Positions 16,488 through 25,544 of a stretch of 64,000 nt of DNA are shown piece by piece. The DNA lies in NCBI GenBank assembly GCA_963822435.1, contig CAWGHN010000001.1:310001-374000 (forward strand), read 5' to 3'. The notes beneath the pieces are model-generated. The model was given only the letters and a program-made list of their open reading frames with translations, ran no database searches and was not told the origin of the DNA. The translations under genes and the position numbers were made by a program. This stretch comes from JAUYQR01 sp963822435 (GTDB taxonomy: Bacteria; Pseudomonadota; Alphaproteobacteria; Rhodobacterales; Rhodobacteraceae). Positions within the stretch are counted from its first letter, which is position 1. The number at the start of each line of letters is the position of its first letter.

Positions 16488-17909
16488 ATGAGCATGAAAC
16501 GAATTCTTGTGGCCGGATGTCTGGGGGCCATTCTTGGCACCACAGCCATGACGCCGGTTTCCGCCGAAGTCCTGCGCGTGATGCAGGGCGAAGCGTCCGA
16601 AGCACTTAACGTTCCGATGAACCGGGCCGTCGTCGTCGAAAGCGACGTTCCCTTCGCTGAACTCTCCATCGCCAACCCCGGCATCGCGGACATCTCCACC
16701 TTGTCCGACCGGTCGATCTACGTTCTTGGCAAGGCACCGGGGCGCACCACGCTCACCCTCTTGTCACCCGAAGGCAAGCTGATCTCCAACGTCGACGTGA
16801 ATGTGACACCCGACGTGGCCGAGTTCAAGGAACGGCTCCAGCAGATCCTTCCGGGCGAAAAGATCGAAGTTCGCACCGCCAACGATGGCATCGTGCTGTC
16901 GGGCGTCGTGTCGTCCACCGCCAAACTGGACCGCGCGCTTGATCTGGCCAACCGCTACGCGCCTGACCGGGTGTCCAACCTGATGAACGTCGGCGGCACC
17001 CAGCAAGTGATGCTGAAGGTCCGCTTCGCAGAAATGCAACGGTCGGTCAGCAAGGCGCTCAGCTCCGGCCTCACCATCACCGGCAACGGGACGGATGGCG
17101 GGATTTCGGTCGGCCTTGGCGCCGGTGATCTTGTGGCCGGCAGCACCATTGGCGCCCCCGGTTCAACCGAACTTGCCATCGGTAACCAGGGTTCCGGTGG
17201 CGGTATCGGCGTCGGCTTCGGCATCGGCGACGTCGGCTTTGCCGTTCTGGTCGAGGCGCTGGAATCCAAGGGCATGGTTCGCACCTTGGCCGAACCGAAC
17301 CTGACCGCGCTGTCCGGTCAGGAGGCAAAGTTCCTTGCCGGCGGTGAATACCCGGTTCCGGCCTCGCAGGAAAACGGCACCATCACCGTGGAATTCAAAC
17401 CCTTCGGTGTGGAACTGAACTTCACCCCCACCGTGGTGGATGACGACATCATCAACCTCACGGTCAACGCGGCTGTGTCGTCGCTTGACCCGACGGTGGT
17501 GGTCGAAGCTGGCAACGGCCTCACCCTCCTCGGCTTCAAGCGCCGCGAAACCTCGACCACCGTTGAAATGCGCGATGGACAAAGTTTTGCAATCGCAGGG
17601 CTTTTGCAGGATGACTTCCGCGATCTGAACGGTCAGGTTCCGTGGCTTGGCGATGTGCCGGTCCTTGGCGCCCTGTTCCGCAGCGCCGACTACCAGCGCT
17701 CGCAGTCAGAGCTTGTCATCATCATCACCCCGCATCTCGTGACCCCGGTTTCCGGCGAGGCGCTGGCCCTGCCGACCGACCGTGTCCGCATCCCGACGGA
17801 ACGCCAGTTGTTCCTCAACGGGCAAGTGGATGGCGGGACAACCAAGGGTGCTGCGGGCGAAGTGGCCCGGCAGGACTTCAGCAGTTCCTACGGCTATGTG
17901 ATGGAGTAA
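16488..17909 (+). CDS. cpaC: type II/IV secretion secretin CpaC/RcpA
   Basis: A 473-residue outer-membrane secretin through which the Flp pilus passes. It has a signal peptide (ILVAGCLGAILGTTAMTPVSA), an N-terminal BON/pilus-assembly domain (about 30-180, with VMLKVRFAEMQRSVSKAL) and the C-terminal secretin domain (about 250-430) with FLAGGEYPVPASQENG, VELNFTPTVVDDDIINL and PWLGDVPVLGALFRSADYQ. AAAGGG at 16474-16479 supports the ATG at 16488; a Met two codons on would serve equally. The stop is four bases before the OmpA-type lipoprotein gene. Confidence 0.94.
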   Translation: MSMKRILVAGCLGAILGTTAMTPVSAEVLRVMQGEASEALNVPMNRAVVVESDVPFAELSIANPGIADISTLSDRSIYVLGKAPGRTTLTLLSPEGKLISNVDVNVTPDVAEFKERLQQILPGEKIEVRTANDGIVLSGVVSSTAKLDRALDLANRYAPDRVSNLMNVGGTQQVMLKVRFAEMQRSVSKALSSGLTITGNGTDGGISVGLGAGDLVAGSTIGAPGSTELAIGNQGSGGGIGVGFGIGDVGFAVLVEALESKGMVRTLAEPNLTALSGQEAKFLAGGEYPVPASQENGTITVEFKPFGVELNFTPTVVDDDIINLTVNAAVSSLDPTVVVEAGNGLTLLGFKRRETSTTVEMRDGQSFAIAGLLQDDFRDLNGQVPWLGDVPVLGALFRSADYQRSQSELVIIITPHLVTPVSGEALALPTDRVRIPTERQLFLNGQVDGGTTKGAAGEVARQDFSSSYGYVME

Positions 17910-17913
17910 GGCG

Positions 17914-18573
17914 ATGACCAGCATGTTTTCCAAGCTGTTTGCGACATCGGCCATCCTCGCGCTGGCTGCCTGCGGAACCGCCACCCGGACCTGGGACAAG
18001 GAGGTTGGCTCCGAAGTCGACAAGGGTGATTTCGGCAACGCCACAATGAACAACACCCTGATCCAGTCGGGTCAGATCGAATACACCGTGGCCCTCGCCG
18101 AACGGTTCTCGGCCGAAGTGCCAGACACGATCAACTTCGCCTTCAATTCGGCCGAACTTGACGAAGAAGCCCGTGCCATCCTGCGGACCCAGGCGAACTT
18201 CATCAAGCAATTCCCCGAGGTGCGCTTCCGCGTGTTCGGCCATACCGACCTTGTCGGCTCGGCCGGTTACAACCAGCGGCTTGGCCTGCGTCGGGCAAAA
18301 GCTGCCGTGGCCTACCTCACATCGCTCGGGATCTCCGGGTCGCGCGTCGAGGCGGTGGTGTCCTACGGCAAGACCCGTCCGATCATCCAGACCTCGGCCC
18401 CCGAGGAACGCAACCGCCGCACCGTCACCGAGGTTTCCGGCTTCGTCGATTCGGCACCGCTGGTGCTCAACGGTAAATACGCCGAAATCATCTGGCGCGA
18501 ATATGTCGGCAGCGCCGTCAGGCCACACCCGACGAATGTGGTGATCGAAACGCAGGTTGCCGGCGGCCAATAA
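17914..18573 (+). CDS. OmpA-family lipoprotein in the cpaD position
   Basis: A 219-residue protein with a lipoprotein signal (ATSAILALAACG) and a C-terminal OmpA-like domain (about 75-165): INFAFNSAELDEEA, RVFGHTDLVGSAGYNQRLGLRRAKAAVAYL and GKTRPIIQTSAPEERNRRTVTEV, the residues that hold peptidoglycan. About 45 further residues follow. In most Tad loci this slot holds CpaD/TadG-like small lipoproteins; here the protein may tie the secretin to the cell wall. It starts four bases after cpaC and ends at the hairpin 18598-18624. Confidence 0.85.
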   Translation: MTSMFSKLFATSAILALAACGTATRTWDKEVGSEVDKGDFGNATMNNTLIQSGQIEYTVALAERFSAEVPDTINFAFNSAELDEEARAILRTQANFIKQFPEVRFRVFGHTDLVGSAGYNQRLGLRRAKAAVAYLTSLGISGSRVEAVVSYGKTRPIIQTSAPEERNRRTVTEVSGFVDSAPLVLNGKYAEIIWREYVGSAVRPHPTNVVIETQVAGGQ

Positions 18574-18597
18574 TCCGCCATCAACCGCAAGTCTTCC

Positions 18598-18632
18598 GAA
18601 GGCCGGGCCGCTCGCCCGGCCTTCGTCGTTTC
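18598..18632 (+). terminator. hairpin between the OmpA lipoprotein and cpaE
   Basis: Stem GAAGGCCGGGC / GCCCGGCCTTC (11 bp, loop 5) followed by TCGTCGTTT. It would end or weaken transcription from the secretin part; cpaE follows after 190 bases of non-coding DNA that could hold its own promoter. Confidence 0.75.
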
Positions 18633-18821
18633 CAAACTGCGAAGAAACCCAACAATAAGGCGCTTTTGGCCCAATTATCGCCACCATCTCTGACCAAGGT
18701 TGCGGAAACTGGACCTCTGCCGAGCCGCACCCCGCGTCCCAGTCGTTGTTTCTGAATGCTGCCACAATCTCGTGGTAGCGACGGGGTTTGCGGTCCGGGC
18801 ACTGAAAAGGACGATACGAGT

Positions 18822-20078
18822 ATGTCGAGCACTGCCACGCTTCAGCCGGATCCCGCGCCGATCCTAGCCTGCACCGTTTCCCGCGATGTGCAGCGCTTCG
18901 ACCTTCTGATCGACGACATGGAACATGAACTGGGCGAGGCGTGGGGCGACCTCAGCTTCGACGATGCGCTGGTGTTCCTGCGCCAACCCGACAGCTCCTC
19001 GCTGCAATTCATCGCCATCGCCGTCGACAGCGAAGACGAAACCGAACTGCAAAAGATCAGCGACGTGATCAAGGCCGCCAAGGCGCGCAAGGTCAAGGTC
19101 GTGCTGATCGCCAACCAGATCAGCCCCACCATCCTGCACCAGATGCTCAAACTCGGCGCTGACGATTTCGTCCCCTACCCGCTGCCCGAAGGCGCCTTGC
19201 ACGATGTGCTGGAACGCCTCCGCCGCCCCGATCCGGTGATGCCCGCGGGCTTTGATGCTGATGGCGGTGTCGTCCCAACCTTCCGTGCCAAGGGCGACCG
19301 CAACGGTGTGATCCTTCCCGTGCACGGCATGTCCGGCGGTGTCGGCGCCTCAACCTTTGCCGCCAACCTCGCGTGGGAGCTGGCCACCATCACCCCGACC
19401 GACGCCCCGCGCGTCTGCATCCTCGATCTCGACTTCCAGTTCGGCTCGATCGCCACCTATCTCGATCTCTCGCGCCGCGAGGCCGTCATGGAAATCCTTG
19501 GCGATACCGCTTCGGCCGACAGCGACAGCTTCCTGAAGTCGATGCTTACCTTCAACGACAAGCTGCATGTCTTCACTGCACCCGCCGACATGCTGCCGCT
19601 TGACATCGTCACCGGCGAAGACATCGGCCGCATCCTCGACATGGCGCAGGCGAACTTCGATTTCGTCGTCATCGACATGCCCTCGACCGTCGTCGCCTGG
19701 ACCGAAACCATCCTGACCCGCGCGCATGTGTACTTCGCCCTTCTGGAACTGGACCTGCGCTCCGCCCAGAACATCCTGCGCTTCGTCCGTGCCCTGAAGG
19801 CCGAGGCGTTGCCGCATGAAAAGCTGCGCTACGTGCTGAACCGCGCGCCGAAATTCACTGACCTCAGCGCCAAAAGTCGTGTCAAACGCATGGCCGAAAG
19901 CCTGGATATCTCCATCGAAGTGCAGATGCCCGACGGTGGCGAACAGGTCACCCAGGCCAACGATCACGGCCTGCCGATCGCGGAAAGCGCTCCGAAAAAC
20001 GTTCTGCGCAAGGAACTGCACAAACTTGCCAAGTCCTTGTACGACCTCAACAAAGCCGCCGAAGCCGCAAAAGTTTGA
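18822..20078 (+). CDS. cpaE: Flp pilus localisation ATPase CpaE/TadZ
   Basis: A 418-residue MinD/ParA-superfamily protein. Residues about 20-140 form a receiver-like domain without an obvious phosphorylation Asp set; the ATPase part begins near residue 170 with SGGVGASTFAANLAW, a deviant Walker A lacking the signature Lys at the usual place, as in TadZ proteins. VCILDLDFQFGSIATYLDL and DFVVIDMPSTVVAWTE follow. TadZ places the pilus machine at the pole. AAAAGGA at 18805-18811 supports the start at 18822. Confidence 0.92.
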   Translation: MSSTATLQPDPAPILACTVSRDVQRFDLLIDDMEHELGEAWGDLSFDDALVFLRQPDSSSLQFIAIAVDSEDETELQKISDVIKAAKARKVKVVLIANQISPTILHQMLKLGADDFVPYPLPEGALHDVLERLRRPDPVMPAGFDADGGVVPTFRAKGDRNGVILPVHGMSGGVGASTFAANLAWELATITPTDAPRVCILDLDFQFGSIATYLDLSRREAVMEILGDTASADSDSFLKSMLTFNDKLHVFTAPADMLPLDIVTGEDIGRILDMAQANFDFVVIDMPSTVVAWTETILTRAHVYFALLELDLRSAQNILRFVRALKAEALPHEKLRYVLNRAPKFTDLSAKSRVKRMAESLDISIEVQMPDGGEQVTQANDHGLPIAESAPKNVLRKELHKLAKSLYDLNKAAEAAKV

Positions 20079-20098
20079 CCTGAAGAGAGGGTTCGCCT

Positions 20099-21535
20099 GT
20101 GTTTAGTCGTTTCAAGAAAGACGCCGCCCCCGGCCGCCCCGCAACGGCGCCCGTGGCATCCGTCGGTGCCGTCGCCGAAAAGCCAAGCCTGACCGGACGC
20201 GCCCCAGTTCCCCTGCCCGTCGGCAAGACCCCGGCCGAGGTGGTGGCCGCCGACAAGGAAAAGAAGCGCAAAGAACGCCTGATGGAACTCAAACTCGAGA
20301 TCCACAAGCGCCTTCTCGAAGACCTCAACCTCTCCGCCCTCGAATCCGCCTCCGAGGCCAGCCTGCGCCAGGAAATCTCCTCCCTCGCCTCCGAGGCGCT
20401 GGACGAGATGTCAGTCGCCCTGAACAAGGAAGACCGGCAGTCCCTGACCCAGGAACTCTATGACGAGGTCATGGGCCTCGGCCCGCTGGAACCCCTGCTG
20501 AAAGACGACACCGTCAACGATATTCTGGTCAACGGCCCGAAGCGCATCTTCATCGAACGCGCCGGCAAACTGGAACTGTCCGACATCACTTTCCGCGACG
20601 AACGCCACCTTCTGCGCATCATCGACAAGATCGTGTCCGCCGTGGGCCGCCGGGTCGACGAATCCAACCCCTACGTCGACGCCCGTCTTGCCGACGGTTC
20701 GCGCTTCAACGCGATGGTGCCGCCGGTTGCGGTGGACGGCTCGCTGGTCTCCATTCGCAAGTTCAAGAAGGAAAAGCTGAAGGTCGAAGACCTTGTCCGT
20801 TTCGGCGCCTTCACCGAAGAAATGGCCGCCTATCTGCAGGCCGCCGTGTCCTGCCGTCTGAACATCATCGTGTCGGGCGGTACGGGTTCGGGCAAAACCA
20901 CCACGCTCAACGCGCTGTCGTCCTTCATCGACAACCACGAACGCGTGCTGACCATCGAAGACACCGCCGAACTACAGCTGCAGCAGGTCCATGTGGGCCG
21001 GATGGAAAGCCGCCCCGCCAACGTCGAAGGCAAGGGCGCCGTCACCCAGCGCGACTGTCTGCGCAACGCCCTGCGGATGCGCCCTGACCGCATCATCGTC
21101 GGCGAAACGCGCGGCGAGGAGGTGATCGACATGCTTCAGGCCATGAACACCGGCCACGACGGCTCGATGACCACGATCCACGCCAACAACCCGCGCGACG
21201 CAATCTCGCGTCTGGAAAACATGGTCGCGATGGCCGGTATCGAAATGCCGCTCAAAGCCGTCCGCAGCCAGATCGCCTCGGCCGTCAACCTGATCGTGCA
21301 GGCCAGCCGTCTGCAAGACGGCACCCGCCGCATGACCTCCGTCACCGAAATCACCGGCATGGAAGGCGAGGTCATCTCGATGCAGGAAGTGTTCCGCTAC
21401 GAACGCCTTGGCATCGAACCGAACGGCAAGATCATCGGTCGCTTCAACGCCACCGGCATCCGGTCCAGCTATTCCGACCGCTTCCGCCAGTGGGGCTACG
21501 ACCTTCCCGCTTCCATCTACGAACCCGTGGTCTGA
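20099..21535 (+). CDS. cpaF: Flp pilus assembly ATPase CpaF/TadA
   Basis: A 478-residue secretion ATPase of the PilT/VirB11 superfamily that powers pilin export. It begins with GTG after AGAGAGGG. N-terminal helical part, then DELYDEVMGLGPLEPLLKD-like CpaF region, Walker A GGTGSGKTT at about 260-268, an Asp box (VLTIEDTAELQL), a Walker B region (MRPDRIIVGETRGEEVIDML) and the His box GHDGSMTTIHANNP. The order cpaE-cpaF-tadB-tadC is the standard Tad core. Confidence 0.96.
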   Translation: MFSRFKKDAAPGRPATAPVASVGAVAEKPSLTGRAPVPLPVGKTPAEVVAADKEKKRKERLMELKLEIHKRLLEDLNLSALESASEASLRQEISSLASEALDEMSVALNKEDRQSLTQELYDEVMGLGPLEPLLKDDTVNDILVNGPKRIFIERAGKLELSDITFRDERHLLRIIDKIVSAVGRRVDESNPYVDARLADGSRFNAMVPPVAVDGSLVSIRKFKKEKLKVEDLVRFGAFTEEMAAYLQAAVSCRLNIIVSGGTGSGKTTTLNALSSFIDNHERVLTIEDTAELQLQQVHVGRMESRPANVEGKGAVTQRDCLRNALRMRPDRIIVGETRGEEVIDMLQAMNTGHDGSMTTIHANNPRDAISRLENMVAMAGIEMPLKAVRSQIASAVNLIVQASRLQDGTRRMTSVTEITGMEGEVISMQEVFRYERLGIEPNGKIIGRFNATGIRSSYSDRFRQWGYDLPASIYEPVV

Positions 21536-21543
21536 GGCCCGAC

Positions 21544-22512
21544 ATGGAAATCAGCGCAGCCCCCCTGATCTACGTCCTGATCTTCGTCGCGGTCGTGGTT
21601 CTGGTCGAAGGCCTCTACCTCACCGTTTTCGGCAAATCCATCAGCCTCAACAGCCGGATGAGCCGCCGCCTCTCGCTTTTGGAAAAGAACTCCAACCGCG
21701 AACAGGTGCTGGAACAGCTCCGCAAAGAGATGAACCAGCATCTCAACGCCAAGAACATCCCGCTTTATTCGATCCTCGCCAAAAAGGCGCAAAAGGCCAA
21801 CATCGCTTTCTCGCCAAAGGCGCTGATCGGGATCATGGCGCTGTTGTCGGTGTTCTCGTTCCTTGCCCTGACCGTGGCCACCTCGGCCGATGCCATGATC
21901 CGGGCGGTGCTTGCCGTGGGCATGGGTGTCGGCGGCGTCTATGTCTGGGTGAACAACAAGGCGAAAAAGCGGATCGGGCTTTTGGAAGAACAACTGCCCG
22001 ACAGCATTGAACTGATGGTGCGGTCATTGCGCGTCGGCCACCCGTTCTCGGCCGCCATCGGCATTGTCGCCAAGGAAATCCCCGATCCGTTGGGGTCCGA
22101 ATTCGGCATCATCGCCGACGAGGCCGCCTATGGCCGCGACGTGACGGAATCGCTCAAGGCCTTCGCCGAACGGATGGACAGCCAGGATTTGCGCTTCCTC
22201 GCCGTTGCCGTCGCAATCCAGCAGCAATCGGGCGGCAACCTTGCCGAAATTCTCGAAGGTCTGTCCAAGGTGATCCGGGCGCGCTTCAAGCTTTTCCGCA
22301 AGGTCAAGGCGATCACCGCCGAAGCCAAATGGTCAGGCATGTTCCTGTCGGCCTTCCCGATCCTCGCGCTGATCATGATCAACGTGATCCAGCCCGACTA
22401 TTACGACGAAGTCCGCGAGACGTCGGTTTTCATCCCGACGGCGCTGGTCGTCGCGGTGTTCCTGACGGTCAACATCATCTTCATGAAGATCATGACCAAC
22501 ATCAAGGTATGA
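21544..22512 (+). CDS. tadB: type II secretion F-family protein TadB
   Basis: A 322-residue inner-membrane platform protein with an N-terminal helix (LIYVLIFVAVVVLVEGLYL), a pair of central helices (LIGIMALLSVFSFLALTVA and a following one), the T2SSF cytoplasmic domain at about 150-280 (LPDSIELMVRSLRVGHPFSAAI, LAVAVAIQQQSGGNLAEILEGL) and C-terminal helices. It partners TadC beneath the CpaF ATPase. It begins eight bases after the cpaF stop. Confidence 0.93.
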   Translation: MEISAAPLIYVLIFVAVVVLVEGLYLTVFGKSISLNSRMSRRLSLLEKNSNREQVLEQLRKEMNQHLNAKNIPLYSILAKKAQKANIAFSPKALIGIMALLSVFSFLALTVATSADAMIRAVLAVGMGVGGVYVWVNNKAKKRIGLLEEQLPDSIELMVRSLRVGHPFSAAIGIVAKEIPDPLGSEFGIIADEAAYGRDVTESLKAFAERMDSQDLRFLAVAVAIQQQSGGNLAEILEGLSKVIRARFKLFRKVKAITAEAKWSGMFLSAFPILALIMINVIQPDYYDEVRETSVFIPTALVVAVFLTVNIIFMKIMTNIKV

Positions 22513-22519
22513 GGCCGAA

Positions 22520-23509
22520 ATGAACCCCTTCTCAGCCATCAACACGATGTTGACCGATATGCTCGGCCCGCTTGGCCCCCTGATCGCGATCGGGATGCTG
22601 GGCTTCCTGCTGATCCTGATCGCCCTGCCGACGATGCTGAAAAAGCAGCGCGACCGCTACGCCGAACTGAAAGACTCGGTGCCGAACGCCGGTGCCAAGG
22701 CCAACCAGAAAACCCTGCGCCGTCAGGAAAAGACCGACAAGCTGGAACGCTTTGCCCAATATCTGGAACCCCAGAAACAGGAAGAGCTTTCCGCCGCCAA
22801 GCTGCGCCTTTTGCGCGCGGGCTATTCGGCCAAGAACTCGGTCCGCATGTATCATGCGACCCAGTTCATCCTCGGCATCACCTTCCTCGCGCTCGGCCTC
22901 GTCTACGCGCTGGTCAAGTCCTCGCAAGGCGAAGTCGATACCCAGATGCTGATCGTCTACACCCTGCTGCCGGGCTGCATCGGCTATTACATCCCGATCT
23001 ACTGGGTCAACAAACGCCTTGAAAAGCGCCGCACCCAGATCATCGAAGGCTTCCCCGACGCGCTGGACCTGATGCTGGTCTGCGTCGAGGCCGGCCAGTC
23101 GCTTGACCAGTCGATCATCCGCGTCGGCAAGGAAAGCCGCGCCGGATACCCCGCCCTTGCTGATGAATTCGACATGATCAGCCAGGAAGTGAAGGCCGGC
23201 AAGGAACGCATCCAGGTGCTGAAGGACATGTCCGAACGGGTCGGCGTGCCCGACGTCGCCTCATTCGTCACCACCCTCGTGCAATCGGCCACCTTCGGCA
23301 CCTCGGTCGCCGATGCCTTGCGTGTCTATTCTGCCGATATGCGCGACAAAAGAATCATGCGCGCCGAAGAGAAGGCAAACATGTTGCCGACCAAGCTCAC
23401 GCTCGGCACAATGCTGTTCACCGTGCCGCCTCTGCTGATCATCCTGATCGGCCCTTCGGTCTATGGCATCGCCACGATGCTTGGCCAGATGAACGCCGGA
23501 GGAGGCTAA
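22520..23509 (+). CDS. tadC: type II secretion F-family protein TadC
   Basis: A 329-residue inner-membrane protein, sister of TadB: N-terminal helix (LIAIGMLGFLLILIALPTML), a helical pair around 110-170 (FILGITFLALGLVYALV, LLPGCIGYYIPIYWV), the T2SSF domain (FPDALDLMLVCVEAGQSLDQS, FVTTLVQSATFGTSVADALRV) and a final helix (MLFTVPPLLIILIGPSVYGI). Seven bases separate it from tadB. Confidence 0.93.
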   Translation: MNPFSAINTMLTDMLGPLGPLIAIGMLGFLLILIALPTMLKKQRDRYAELKDSVPNAGAKANQKTLRRQEKTDKLERFAQYLEPQKQEELSAAKLRLLRAGYSAKNSVRMYHATQFILGITFLALGLVYALVKSSQGEVDTQMLIVYTLLPGCIGYYIPIYWVNKRLEKRRTQIIEGFPDALDLMLVCVEAGQSLDQSIIRVGKESRAGYPALADEFDMISQEVKAGKERIQVLKDMSERVGVPDVASFVTTLVQSATFGTSVADALRVYSADMRDKRIMRAEEKANMLPTKLTLGTMLFTVPPLLIILIGPSVYGIATMLGQMNAGGG

Positions 23510-23532
23510 AAGGCGGTCGGCAGGGAACCACA

Positions 23533-24087
23533 GTGCGCGGCAAGACTACGATCCTTCTTCTCCTCTGCCTCGGCGTCGCCGCCTGCCAAGACGCAGGCAA
23601 TGTCAGCCGCAACACCCCCTACGGCGTTGATGCCAATGGCACGGCGGTCGACGGGTTGACCGTCGGCCACCGCCTGATGGCCGCCAACGAACCCGAACTG
23701 GCGCTCAAGGCCTACCTCCGCGCCGCTGGCGAAACCGGCATCGACGCCGAGGTCTTGTCCTCGATCGGGTCCGCCAACCTCGCGCTTGGGCGCTTGGGCC
23801 AGGCCGAAAACATCCTCCGTCGCGCGCTGGAAATGGACCCGACCTTCGTTCCCGCGATGAACAACCTTGGCGTCGTGCTGATGGAACGCGGCAAGACCAG
23901 CGAGGCCAAGGTCGTGTTCCAGCAGGCCTTTGCGCAGGATAGTGGCCAAACAGACTCGATCCGCGAAAATCTCAAGCTCGCTATCGCGCGAACCGACGCC
24001 GCGGTGTATGATATTCCTGAGGAAACGGGAGAGTTCCGTCTCGTGCGGCGCGAAAAGGGCAGATACGTCCTTCTCACGCAGCTCTGA
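23533..24087 (+). CDS. TPR lipoprotein (TadD-like)
   Basis: A 184-residue lipoprotein starting with GTG; signal TTILLLLCLGVAACQ has a clear lipobox. Tetratricopeptide units cover about 55-150 (LGRLGQAENILRRALEMDPTF, MNNLGVVLMERGKTSEAKVVF). TadD is the TPR pilotin-like lipoprotein of Tad systems and is needed for secretin assembly. The gene begins 23 bases after tadC. Confidence 0.85.
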   Translation: MRGKTTILLLLCLGVAACQDAGNVSRNTPYGVDANGTAVDGLTVGHRLMAANEPELALKAYLRAAGETGIDAEVLSSIGSANLALGRLGQAENILRRALEMDPTFVPAMNNLGVVLMERGKTSEAKVVFQQAFAQDSGQTDSIRENLKLAIARTDAAVYDIPEETGEFRLVRREKGRYVLLTQL

Positions 24088-24124
24088 GAAACGGGCTCCG
24101 AGCAGTCAAAAAAAGGACGCAAAG

Positions 24125-24985
24125 ATGCGCCACCCTGTTCTAGTTGCACTGTGCCTTGGCGGTACGGTGGCTCTCGCTGGCTGCGAGAAAAGCATGTCCG
24201 ACGCGCAAGTTGAACGCGCGATCAAGGATGTGAACGTCATCGACGAATCCAACCTGAACGACGTGATGCTGACCGTCGCCGATCCGGCCGAAGCGGTCGC
24301 CTACTTTCAGGGTGCCGTGCAGAAGGAACCCGACCGGGTCGACCTGAAGCGCGGCCTCGCAAAATCGCTCGTCCGCGCGCAAAAGCCGACCGAAGCCGCG
24401 CAGATCTGGACGATGGTCGCGGCCAGCCCCGAGGGCGGTCCGGAAGACCGCGTGATGCTTGCCGACGCGCTGATCCGCTCGAACCAGTGGGACAAGGCCA
24501 AGGCCGAACTGAACCAGATCCCGCCCACCCACGAAACCTTTGATCGCTACCGTCTGGAAGCCATGGTCGCCGACAGCGACAAGAACTGGAAGAAGGCCGA
24601 CAGCTTTTACGAAATCGCCTCCGGTCTCACCACGAAACCGGCCGGAGTCCTGAACAACTGGGGCTTTTCAAAGCTGACCCGTGGTGACAACGCCGGTGCC
24701 GAAAAGCTGTTCACCGAAGCGTTGACCTACGACCCGTCCATGTACACCGCCAAGAACAACCTCGTTCTGGCCCGCTCGGCACAGCGCAAGTATGATTTGC
24801 CGGTGGTCAACATGACCCAGACCGAACGCGCCGAACTGCTTTACACGATGGCACTTGCGGCCATCAAGCAAGGCGATGTCACGGTCGGCAAGGGGCTGCT
24901 GGCCCAGGCCGTCGAAACCCACCCGCGCTATTTCGAGGCCGCCGCCCGCAGTCTCGAAGCGCTCGACGCCAACGTGAGCCTCTGA
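24125..24985 (+). CDS. second TPR lipoprotein of the Tad operon
   Basis: A 286-residue lipoprotein (VALCLGGTVALAGCEKSM, clear lipobox) with several tetratricopeptide-like units, for example AEAVAYFQGAVQKEPDRVDLKRGL and AGVLNNWGFSKLTRGDNAGAEKL. AAAAGGACG just upstream gives the ribosome site for the ATG at 24125. It is probably a paralogue of the preceding TPR lipoprotein. One-base overlap (TGATG) with the prepilin peptidase gene shows coupling. Confidence 0.85.
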   Translation: MRHPVLVALCLGGTVALAGCEKSMSDAQVERAIKDVNVIDESNLNDVMLTVADPAEAVAYFQGAVQKEPDRVDLKRGLAKSLVRAQKPTEAAQIWTMVAASPEGGPEDRVMLADALIRSNQWDKAKAELNQIPPTHETFDRYRLEAMVADSDKNWKKADSFYEIASGLTTKPAGVLNNWGFSKLTRGDNAGAEKLFTEALTYDPSMYTAKNNLVLARSAQRKYDLPVVNMTQTERAELLYTMALAAIKQGDVTVGKGLLAQAVETHPRYFEAAARSLEALDANVSL

Positions 24986-25479
24986 TGCTGACCTCCACTT
25001 CGGCGCTGATCCTTCTGGTCATCACTCTGCCCATCGCGATCTGGGCCGCGCTCAGCGACCTGAAGCGGATGAAGATCCCGAACAAGGCCGTGCTGGCACT
25101 CGCAGCAGTCTGGCCCTTGATCGGCTGGTATCTGGTGCCGTTCGACGCCTGGCTCTGGGGTTTTGCGCTGATGGCGATCGTGCTGGTGGTCGGCTACCTT
25201 GCCTACGTCACCGGCACCTTCGGCGCGGGCGATGCGAAATATGCCGCCGCGATGGCAGGCATCTTCACCGGGGCGGATTACGGCCTTGTGATGCTTCTGG
25301 TCGCAGGCTGCCTGATCGGCGCGCTTGTCACCCACCGCATCATGCGCGCGATTCCGGCCATCCGCCGCCTGACGCCGGATTGGGAAAGCTGGACCCAGCG
25401 GCGCTATTTCCCGCTGGGCTTCGCGCTTTCGGGTATCCTGGTTTTCTATCTCCTTGCCCAAATCTGGCCGCAAGTCTGA
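24985..25479 (+). CDS. cpaA: prepilin peptidase CpaA/TadV
   Basis: A 164-residue inner-membrane aspartyl protease of the A24 family which trims Flp pilins. The two catalytic Asp lie in WAALSDLKRMKIPN (about residue 26) and GTFGAGDAKYAAAMAG (about residue 82), with helices around them. It starts inside the stop of the TPR gene. Confidence 0.92.
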   Translation: MLTSTSALILLVITLPIAIWAALSDLKRMKIPNKAVLALAAVWPLIGWYLVPFDAWLWGFALMAIVLVVGYLAYVTGTFGAGDAKYAAAMAGIFTGADYGLVMLLVAGCLIGALVTHRIMRAIPAIRRLTPDWESWTQRRYFPLGFALSGILVFYLLAQIWPQV

Positions 25480-25544
25480 CATAACCGCGCGGTAGCATTG
25501 TTTCCGTAAGACAGCCAGTCTGCGGTTAAAGCGGGGTCATATCG

